NCBI GenBank assembly: GCA_964017045.1
Contig: OZ024794.1
Location: 36,065,182 to 36,129,181 of the forward strand
Origin: Omphiscola glabra
Taxonomy: Eukaryota; Mollusca; Gastropoda; Lymnaeidae
Reading direction: 5' to 3'
Length of the DNA: 64,000 bases
Made by a program: the position numbers and the translations under genes. The notes under the pieces are model-generated. The model ran no database searches. It had not been told where the DNA came from and saw only the letters and a program-made list of their open reading frames with translations. Shown here piece by piece: positions 55,191 to 64,000 of this stretch (position 1 is its first letter; every line of letters begins with the position of its first letter).

Positions 55191-55805
55191 CCATGTTTAC
55201 GGCATCGGGGGCCCTCGTGGGCAGAGTAATTTTAGCCACGGCTTAGTTTCGCACTAGTCTAACTACGTTTACCAAAGTAATGGGGGAAAAAAATCATTGT
55301 AATTACTTGCACTTGCACCGAGCGCGTTTTGTAAATATTAAAATGTGTCGTACTGTCACTTTAAGTGGGGACAGAGAAGATATTGAGGGCGCCTAACGAA
55401 ATTGGTAGTAAGGTTTTGGGAGACGTCTTAGTAAGCCCCTCCCCAGAAAATTTTTGATAAACTCAAAATATGGGATGCATTTTAGCGCATACATGAATTT
55501 AGATTTGCTTCATTTTACACTTAACCAGCTAGCAACAGAAAAGACGCCAGTTGAAATTTAGGTTCCCTTGACTATGCATGGGTTACACATTTCCTTTTAT
55601 TTGTAGTTGTTTCTAAATAGTAATGCTGTTTCATAATTTTATTTTGAAACTATTCATCAAGGATGAATTTTAAATATTATTTTCGTTCATTTTAGGAGCA
55701 TTTTAAAGTTCTGCCATCATAGAATAAGTGGCGTATAGCTAAAGTTAGTGTCACTCGGAGCCTGCCTGGATTTTTGTTGTCCTCTCCCCCACAAAATCTC
55801 TGCAG

Positions 55806-55983
55806 CAGTGGCGTAGTGAGGGGGGGAATCATGCCCCGGGCGCTACTCACAAAGGGGCGCCAAATGGTATATTTTACTATAATATTGTATGGTTTTCGAA
55901 TAGGGAATGGGCGCTAAAAAGGTATTGGGGGGCGCTAAAAAGGTATTGTGCCCCGGGCGCGAGTTAAGCTCGCTACGCCACTG
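55806..55983. mobile_element. hAT MITE, 178 bp, copy 1
   Basis: Inverted ends cagtggcgtag...ctacgccactg and an exact 8-bp target duplication CTCTGCAG (55798-55805 and 55984-55991). Contains an internal direct repeat of ggcgctaaaaaggtattg. GC-rich compared with the flanks. Confidence 0.93.
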
Positions 55984-57128
55984 CTCTGCAGTTGGCTCAA
56001 AATGCCGCACATAAAACAAAAGGGCCACTTGGGGTGGTCCGATACCTTTTTCCTAGGCCAGTGCATAGAATTCAGTATCAATAATGCAATTTTAATTTAA
56101 ACGCTTTAATAACTGAAGTAGTAGAAAAGGAAGGATAACTATAATATATATAAGTATAAGACGGTGTCGCCAAGATAGTGTAATGAAGTTTGAAGCCTTT
56201 AACTGTGATGCATTCCTCATTTATGCTCGCTGCTACATGCATTTTTCACTTTTCCACATTGGGTGAATCTCGTTTCTCGTTTTCTATTGATCATTCCTGA
56301 ATTGTAATACCCATAGAAGGTAATGATCTCAAAATGCACGGACCCCGACACAAAAATATGCATCCGACTCATTCTTACAAATTATAATTTATATCTTAAC
56401 GAGTACCTCCGTTTTCATAAGTTGAAAATTTTAGATTTTATTGAAATTTCAGCTACGAAATTAGACTCTTTATGAACGGTGTTTCTTTCAGTTAATTTCC
56501 CAAGGGGGGTTTCAGATTTTCGGGTGGGCAGTGCCATTGGCCAGAAGCGAAATTTGGGGGGAATAGTGGGACGAATGTACCATGCGCTGGACTAGCGGGG
56601 TGCACCAAAATGGTTAATGGATGAAAATAATTGGTTTCAGAGTTGAGGGGGTGGGCGGAAAAATGAATCTCATCCCCTAGTGCAAAACACTCTGGATACG
56701 CCTGTGCAAGTGGCGTAGAAAGAGGGCGGATGAGGTGGTGGTTCCAGGTTCACTTTTCTTTATAAGGAGGGGTGGCATAAATCTTGGCCAGCTCAGAGTG
56801 GCATGAAACTAGCTACACCACTAGGCAGTGTATCTTTCAGCACCAAAATTGGTGACCAAGGTCATCGATACTGTCATTTATTAGGGAAGTGGGACACAAA
56901 TTGAGGACACCGATGGCTCTTGAGCGAAGTGGGGGGGGGGGGGTTTGGGGAGCACCTACCCACATTTTTTTAACATTGCAAAACACAGAGATGAATTTTG
57001 GAGCATACCGAAAATTAATGTTTTCGTTAGATCGTGGGAAAGAATTTTTCAAGGATGCAAATGGCACACATTGTCATTTAAAAACTTAATTTACTATGGT
57101 TGTGGCGCGTACCAGGGTATTCATTTGG

Positions 57129-57310
57129 CAGTGGCGTAGTGAGGGGGGCAAGGGGGGCATCATGCCCCGGGCGCTACTCACAAAGCGGCGCCAAATGGTA
57201 TATTTTACTATAATATTGTATGGTTTTCGAATGGGGGGCGCTAAAAAGGTATTGGGGGGCGCTAAAAAGGTATTGTGCCCCGGGCGCGAGTTAAGCTCGC
57301 TACGCCACTG
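57129..57310. mobile_element. hAT MITE, 182 bp, copy 2
   Basis: Same element as 55806-55983, nearly identical, with an exact 8-bp target duplication TCATTTGG (57121-57128 and 57311-57318). High identity and clean duplications point to recent mobility. Confidence 0.93.
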
Positions 57311-58039
57311 TCATTTGGCACCAGTCTAGTTTCAACCCCGTACTGTCACACTGATCGACGCGAAGGGAAGTTAGGCAGGGGGCAATAATTGAGGGCGCCG
57401 AAGACTTTAGAACAAAAGCGGGGCTAGGGGTCCCTTTAGAAAATTTTTGATCAATTCAAAATTCGGGATGTATTTTGGCGCATACTTGAATTCGGTGTAT
57501 CTTCCCGAAACTTTGGGAGAGATCCTTTCAGAATTTCGGGTGAGAAGCGCCACAATTAGCCATATTATGACCAGGGAAATATCTAATTCTCAGCAATTCC
57601 AACAATAATTAAATTCATTCCAATTGTGGTGCCCTTGACGGTATGCTTTTTTGCCCTAGCTTAGTTTCGCCCCTTAAATATTTTATAGTGCCCAAAATGT
57701 TTTTGATGAATTCAAAATGCAAGGATGCATTTTAGGACATACTTAAATTTAGTTTTGTATCATTCTACACTTAATCGGAGCGCAACATGAGAGCTGCTAG
57801 TTTAAAATGTAGGCATTACTTGACCTCAGAGCGAGTATAGGGGCATTAAGTTGTTAAGTCGACACATTATAAAAATGCAAGGAGGAAGAGGGGGGGGGGG
57901 CAGAACTGAAAAGTGACAGGGTACTTGAAAAGTCAAGCTTGACCTGGCTGTGGTCAAAAAATTTGTTCATATTACTAAATTTTAATAGTAACATGTTTTT
58001 TTATTTGAACTATTTCGGGGAAAACTCTTCTTCTTCTTA

Positions 58040-58685
58040 AGCCTTTTTACCCCGTCTGGGGCATAGGCCGTCCATAAGAATTTTCCATCATCACGGTCCT
58101 ATGCTTTCCTTTCTAGTTTCTTCCAGGTGTATCTCATATTTTGCGTGTCTGCATCCAGCTCGCGTCTCCGTGTATTCTTTGGCCTTCCTCTCTTTATTTT
58201 TCCCTGTGGATTCCATGTAAGGGATTATCTGGTGATGCCATCTGGGTTTTTTTCGGAGAGTATGCCCTATCCACCACCATGGCCCGAGTACATAAGCATT
58301 TCACCAGAGGCCAAAGTTATCTTGTCCAGCTGTATCCATCTTGTTTCACAGGTGCAGAGCAGTATAAGTTTGTAAGTTCTCATTTCTGCCGCCACCTGTG
58401 CTGCTTTCCCTGCTTCATACATGGTTCTGACGTTCCACGTGCATATGTTTGTGTCCTTAGACAGGAGGGTCTTCGGCTTTGAGGCTTCCAGTATAGCCTC
58501 GGTTTGGCCACAAGGCTTCATAGCTTTTCTTGAAGAAAAAGAACCCTCTCTTTTCAGGGCTGAAATTTGTTTTGTTTTTTTCTTGTTGGCGTTTCTGTAG
58601 CAATTTGTTTTTACGGGTGAGGTAGCTGATCTTCCTCCTTTTTCACCCGGGCTTGGGACCAGCCTTGGCGGTGTTGGAGCTAACT
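58040..58685 (-). mobile_element. internally deleted RTE-type LINE (endonuclease start joined to C-terminal end)
   Basis: On the minus strand, 58521-58267 encodes TNICTWNVRTMYEAGKAAQV and CETRWIQLDKITLASGEMLM, the N-terminal motifs of an apurinic-type endonuclease in RTE-like LINEs. Directly after, at 58250-58050, the frame resembles the other end of the ORF: RPKNTRRRELDADTQNMRYT, WKKLERKA, DRDDGKFLW. The RT is missing. The 5' UTR (about 58685-58620) carries ggctggtcccaagcccgggt, also familiar from this LINE group. Stops are present. Confidence 0.82.
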
Positions 58686-58689
58686 ACTT

Positions 58690-60355
58690 AATTAAAAAAT
58701 GAGTTGTTTTTTTAATACTTCCAAAAAAAGGTTTCAATCACACCAAAAAACCAACAACAACACTGCTAACATCATTCAGCATGTTGAACTTAAATGAAAC
58801 AAAAAAAAATGAAAAAAAACCTTACCAATAACAATAACCTTTTCTGAATATTCCCAATTTTTACCAGAGTCAAAAAGAAAAAAATACTTTAATTTTTAGA
58901 AGGTCTATACATTTGTTTGGATTTTAAAACTGGTCCTTTTTATTAATTATATATTAACGTCAAATGTATGTTAAGAAAACATGAGCTGTTTAAAAAAAGA
59001 CATTTATTTATTAATGTGTGTTTTTATGTGAGTGAAATCGTATACAAATAAAGTATAAGTTTCCCAATATTCAGTTGACTGAAATGTTTATTTCGAATTT
59101 CAAACTATTACAACTTTCTTCGGATAAATTGAAAATTGCAGCTTGGATATACTCCACCTCAATTAATTTTTTTTTTAAACCACATCCATAGAATTTATTT
59201 TCTAGAACTAGTACCAAAAAACTTTTTTTTTAAAATTTCTTTAGCTTTTTACTGGATTCCCATCTTTGCAAATAGCTTATTATTCTGATATTAAAAAAGA
59301 GGAAAGCAGTAAGTTAAAAAAAAAACAAACTCCTTTATTCCGCAAACTGTGTTACAAAAGAAAGACATTTAAAGAAAACACTGGCAATAGACTATTTGAA
59401 TGCGCCCGTTACATTCTTAATTTTTGAAAAAAAAAAAATTATCCAATTTTTCAACGTTTTTTTTTCTAGCTCAACATAACTGGAATCGAAAAGATTCAAT
59501 ATTCTGCTATTCACTATATTTTTTAAAGCATGATGCCATCATAAATTTTATAATTAACATCTTCCCTACTTTAAAAGTCATGCTTTTAGGATGAAATATA
59601 ATTTTAAAACAGATAGAACATGTTTCATACTTAGCAAGAACTATTTTAAAATTAAAGACCTTTATATTAGTGTAAAGGAAGTTAAATAACGTGTTATTTA
59701 AGTTTTTAAACGTCTGAAGTTGCAAAAAAAAATTTATAAAAAATATCGATATACGCTAACAAGGCGGGAAGTTAGACTTCGGCTTTTAATCAAGAGTAGC
59801 TAATTTTCGGAATAGTATGATATTTATAATTGATTACTGAAAGCCTCTAGAAATACAAACAACAATAAAACATAATTAATTCTGTTTTTACTGTTGTTTG
59901 TTTGCTGATGAAGGCTTCTTGTCGACACGTTCGTTGTTTTGTTGCGTTCCTTTTTTCAGGTTTTCCCATACTCTGTTACACTCAATTTCTGTTTTGCTCG
60001 CTTGATTGATACCCCTTTTTACCATGAAAGCCTCTAACAAGATTAGCTTAAATATACGGATCATCAAAAATATCAAGCGAAGCGATATTTCACAGGTTCC
60101 ACAAATTGTAATCGGTTAAAGGCACCAGCTACATCTTATTCTTTTAATGTAATTTTAAAAAAAAATAAAAAAATTTAGTCGTATTTATTCAATATATTTT
60201 CGTTTTAAACACAATATTTCTCGGGGAAAGGGGGCCGTGGGATGGTACAAATTACAAACGAAAAAAAATGAATTCCATTCAAGACGCTAGTGACATGATA
60301 CGTGCTTTTGATAAGGATAAAAGAAAAATCGTTTTATCTAAATCGTTTGGATAAC
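58690..60355. other. AT-rich region, no gene supported
   Basis: Contains only short stop-limited frames and homopolymer runs. The words ctgatgaaggcttcttgtcg and acacgttcg near 59905-59935 resemble a motif seen next to retroelements, but no coding support exists. Confidence 0.5.
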
Positions 60356-60599
60356 CCAAAATCCATTAGCGTAGCTAGGGTTGGTGTCACCCGGTACGGT
60401 AAACTCATGGTGTCCCCCCCCCCCCCCCCCCGACTTCCTCGATGGATTTCTTCTTGTTAAAATAAGTCCACAGTATAACGATGACAAGAACAAAAAAAAA
60501 TTAATTATTAAATGTCAGGGGGTAAATGTATTTTAGAACTGCAACAACGTTTAGTTATAGTTATTTTTTACATTACATTTACTTTATTTAAATTTTCTT

Positions 60600-61150
60600 T
60601 TCCTGGTCTTCAAAGTTGCAAACCTTTCAATGACTTTATCAAAATCAATATTCTTCAGCGTATCACTTTCAATTTATAGTAGATCCAGATCAGAAAGCCT
60701 TGACTGTCCCATGGTGGATCGTAAATAGTTCTTGATAAGTCTTAGTTTTGCAAAGCTCCGCTCACATGAAGCCACAGACACAAATCGTGAGAAACATTTG
60801 AAGGCTTAGCGAGAGTATTGGAAGAGATTCTAGGAAGTCCCATTCAGCTATGAATTTCAAAACATCAAATACTGACCAGTCCAAAACTTTGTGAAATTAA
60901 ATATCAGATGCCTTTAGATGTCTTATAAGCCTTAGTATTTCTTTTAAAAGTTCATCTTCTGATAAATCATAAAAGAAAGAGTTTAATTTTAGAACGGGCA
61001 CAATAACTTCTTCACTTGGGTTGAACACCCCAAACATATCTGTTACATCCTTGATCGCTGATGATCTAATCTGGGGTTCTGAATGAAAGCGATCAATACA
61101 CTCCAGCATCTCCTTACTGTTTTTTTTTCTCACAGAGAGAGTCCAGCATC
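60600..61150 (-). pseudogene. hAT transposase remnant (ZMYM1/TTF-type, dimerisation region)
   Basis: Minus-strand frames give MRKKNSKEMLECIDRFHSEP, MFGVFNPSE and LKLNSFFYDLSEDELLKEIL (60897-61133). Then, after a shift, come RFVSVASCERSFAKLRLIKN, YLRSTMGQSRLSDLDLL and IDFDKVIERFATLKTRKRK (about 60800-60610). The ASCERSFAKL...LRSTM...RL block is the hallmark C-terminal dimerisation segment of hAT transposases of the ZMYM1-like group. Internal stops and shifts show it is dead. Confidence 0.88.
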
Positions 61151-61787
61151 TATTAATTATTCTCTTGTCATTCCCATCTTAAACCTTAATCTTCTCTCTA
61201 CCGAAATTCCATATTGGTCTGATTTTAAAAGTGCCTTTTCAATAGCATGTTCCCCTAAGTGACGCACATACTGTCATGTAAGATTAACTTCCTCAAGTAG
61301 ATAAACGTGAAATCACAGACAACATGTAAAAGAGATTGTGCTGCATGACAATCATGCTCAAATGTTGAGAGGCGGTGCTAGTTACGAATCGTCGAAAATA
61401 TTAACTGTTGAGTATTTCTGGTTTTCGATATATTTGGGTTTTTATTAAAAAAGGTTTTTTTTTAAATTTTAGATTTAAATAAATGTAATGTATTTTTTAT
61501 TTTATTTTTGTAATGTAATGTATAATATTAAGTATTAAAAGATATTCGAAAATTGTGTAAAATATTATTTTGTTAACCTTATTATATATGGATAAAAAAT
61601 ACTTTTTAAATGTTTTTAATTTTTACCTGCCTATACGATTCATGCTCTTAGAATTTCCCGACCACATCCTATTTGGTATCAATAGAAAGTTTTATTTATC
61701 AGAATATTATTCCTTTCACTTACGAGAGTTACCGAGCACTTCAAGCCACATTGAATCATGGTCAAAGCGGTGTTTTTTCTGACCTAA

Positions 61788-63392
61788 GGGGCCATCCATA
61801 AATGACGTCACGCAAATTTTGCCGATTTTTTACCCCCCCCCCCCTTCCCCCCATCGTCACAAATCGTCACAAAAAGTTAGAACCCCCCTAAAATATAACG
61901 TCACAAATCTCTACACCCCCCCCCCCCCTATAAAAAATCCCTATGTCCACTACTGTCCTTTACAAGCTCTTAAGAAAGTCACCTCCAGTAGATATCAAAT
62001 TACTGTACCTGTGTCAGAAACACCCCACTAGAACAGTGGTTCTTATCCAGTGGTAAAAGTACCTCCCCAGCCCTGAGGTGCGGAAGACTAGAAAAGTGCA
62101 TTCAGTGGCGTAGCCAGAGGGTTGCATACCGCACAGGGGTGACACCATCTCAGGGGGGTGACATCAAATTGAAAAATTGCGTATTTACAGGGCACACAAT
62201 GCTCGGTCTAACCGAAATTCATAAAAGGATAACAGATGGCACGTACATTTTCCACACATGTAACCAAACAAGATTCGTTTTTTATTAAAATTTCAGCAGT
62301 TAGGTTACCTTATTATTAGGTCAGACACACCGTTTTGACCATGATGTTTCAACGCCGAATGAAGTGTTTGGTAACTTTTGTATGTGACAGGAAGCTATAA
62401 TTATCTAAAATCTGAGAAGTAAAACTATCCTATGATAACATTCTAATAACAATAAGCGATTCTAAGTACATGTCACAGTTGTTAAATACATTTACCTCCT
62501 GATCTTCAATACTGTGGACTAAGTTTAACAAGAAGAATTACATCGTGGAAGTCGAGGGTGGAGGGTTGACACCACTAGCTTACTGGACCGGGTGACACCA
62601 ACCCTAGCTACGCCACTGGTTGTAATTGCTGCCATTGCTAGCTGTTGCTGCTTTTTTAAAAAAAATAGTTTGTATCCATTTTGATTATCAGCAGTAACTG
62701 TCTTTCTTGTGAATTTTGTTGACGCATTGCTTTTATTTGTAATTTGTTTCCCTTGCTTATAAAGTTAATGAAAGAAATAAAACTGCGATGACTAAATTGT
62801 TGAGTTATTTTTAATTTTATTACAATATAATTTATATGTTTTGGGGGGGGGGGGTGTTTAAAACGGAGTGGGCCAGCAGGGCTGCAAAAAATGTTAAGAA
62901 TCCCTGCTCTAGAGCATGTACTAAGATACCCCCGGCCCCTGCCCTAGAGCATTTACCACCACCCACCCACCCACCCCAAGGTCAACCATTGTATTCTTTC
63001 AATTCCACTTCCTCTGGATGACTCCTGTGTCCACATTCAGCCATAAATTCTCACAACTGGCATGACAACCACACCCCCAGTTGCCTCCTCCATGGTGTCT
63101 TGTAACCTGATCTGAGCCATTATTGGGACCTTACATACCTGAGTTGATTCTCTCAGTCTCAGTGATAGTAGTTTAAAAATAAAATAATGATTTTTGTATA
63201 AAAGAATATGTTAAAAATGTCAATAATTTATGGTTATTAAGTGCAATTCTTTACTACAATATTCTACTTTTCATGTGACGTCACATTGCTTGAGAGTCCC
63301 CCCTCCCCCTCGTCACACATCGTCACAAAAATCTGACCCCCTCCCCCCCCCCCCTTTTTTTTAGACGCGTGACGTCATTTATGGATGGCCCC
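61788..63392. mobile_element. PIF/Harbinger-like TIR element nested in the hAT copy
   Basis: Termini ggggccatccataaatgacg + tcacgc and their exact complement ending at 63392 form a 26-bp inverted repeat. The 3-bp flanks are TAA on both sides (61785-61787 and 63393-63395), the size and sequence expected for PIF/Harbinger. Cytosine-rich subterminal blocks with cgtcacaaatcgtcac repeats lie at both ends. No transposase frame. Confidence 0.82.
62103..62619. mobile_element. hAT-like non-autonomous element nested inside the Harbinger-like copy
   Basis: Starts cagtggcgtagccagagg and ends ccctagctacgccactg. The subterminal gtgacatcaaattgaaaaat matches, in inverted form, the subterminal part of the outer hAT element near 63545-63565, so both belong to one family. 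The flanking octamers do not match, so the target duplication is not visible. Confidence 0.7.
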
Positions 63393-64000
63393 TAATTCAC
63401 ATTATTTCTGACGCATCAACCTTGAACTTTCAAAAAAGCATGCATTTGGATTGGCTATATTTGTGGAAAATTGACGTGTGATCGGTTATCCTTTTATGAA
63501 ATTTTGTTAAAACTAGCAGTGGGTGCTCTAAAAATATGCAATTTTTCAATTTGATGTCACCCCTGGGATGGTGTCGCCCGATGCGATCCGCACCCCCCAT
63601 AGCCACGCCACTGCTCAAATCATATATGCTAAAGGTTTACAGAAATTTCAATTTTGGTCAATAATTCTATGAAAAAGTAGGCTACATTCTTTGTACAGCG
63701 ACACCCGAGGATGCTAATGAGCCTCAAAAGTATACTTACATGTATTAATTATATTAATGTTTGTAAACCTATGCCATAATAACTTTACGACTTGAGGTTT
63801 TTTGTTCAAGCAATATTACACTTAAAAAATAACATGAAGGCATCCAAAGTTTTAGCATAATAATTTAGTTATACTGGCAATACAATCCGGCAAACGTTGC
63901 AAGCCAAATCACTCTTTAAAGAAAAATAATCAGTTTTGGTAATTTTATGAGCGTTGCCATCATGGGGCTTTTGAGCAAGATCTGGGCTTTAAACAAAATA

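Larger units (their letters stand above)
55190..57900. repeat. array of diverged copies of a dispersed repeat
   Basis: Segments around 55370-55540, 57355-57500 and 57640-57790 share patterns such as gaaaatttttgat(a/c)aa, tcaaaat...gggatg(c/t)atttt and agcgcatac...gaattta; a related piece is at 30600-30740. They appear to be several old copies of one non-coding element, with younger hAT MITEs inserted. A further shared block (ggtcaccaattttggtgctg) is present inverted near 56850 and direct near 21985. Confidence 0.6.
60364..63613 (-). mobile_element. degenerate hAT transposon carrying nested insertions
   Basis: Ends cattagcgtagctaggg (60364) and ...agccacgccactg (63613) form CAGTGGCGTAG-class inverted repeats. 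Flanking octamers CCAAAATC and CTCAAATC agree at 6 of 8 positions. The minus strand encodes hAT transposase remains (60600-61150). A Harbinger-like element occupies 61788-63392. The original length without that insert would be about 1.6 kb, so the element is itself internally deleted. Confidence 0.72.

Overview
The window comes from an AT-rich animal genome. Genes are split by many spliceosomal introns (consistent GT...AG), there are no bacterial operons, and the introns are full of eukaryotic transposons. A TSP1/TIL/cystine-knot secreted protein, the LINE types and the dispersed short repeats suggest a lophotrochozoan, most likely a gastropod mollusc. This taxonomic call is an inference.

Layout. 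(1) 1-1888: an almost intact piggyBac element whose 5' end lies outside the window, inserted at a TTAA. (2) 1969-15026, + strand: the 3' part of a large secreted, SCO-spondin/mucin-like gene. I traced 26 exons in frame, giving 1,675 codons plus stop. It begins with two complete tandem copies and one partial copy of a five-exon module (phase 0 in, phase 0 out). Each module holds a long Ser/Thr/Pro repeat exon. Cys-rich exons follow: TSP1, TIL, a Cys-rich linker, a second TSP1, vWC-like and a C-terminal cystine knot. (3) 15027-19980: convergent intergenic DNA with minisatellites, a decayed copy of the cystine-knot exon carrying a hAT insertion, and LINE fragments. (4) 20369-53128, - strand: the complete gene for RNA polymerase II subunit RPB2 (POLR2B). 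I traced 24 exons that join in frame to 1,177 codons plus stop, starting with a 19-nt coding first exon 5.8 kb upstream of exon 2. Its introns carry a Ty3/gypsy relic, LINE pieces, a probable solo LTR and five copies of one TIR transposon family. They also carry a small three-exon + strand gene at 36097-37545 and a possible TATA-driven transcription unit near 50.6-51.9 kb. (5) 53129-64000: no convincing gene; hAT MITEs with perfect 8-bp target duplications, an internally deleted RTE-type LINE, and a three-level nest of hAT, Harbinger-like and hAT-like elements.

The two main genes are transcribed toward each other and show no functional link: one makes a secreted, probably glycosylated matrix or mucus protein, the other an essential polymerase subunit. 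The least expected items are the near-identical in-frame module duplication with a piggyBac insertion whose empty site survives in the sister copies, and the intron-nested three-exon gene whose third exon resembles a piggyBac transposase N-terminus. Exon joins were derived by reading frame and splice-site logic only; no database or transcript support was available.
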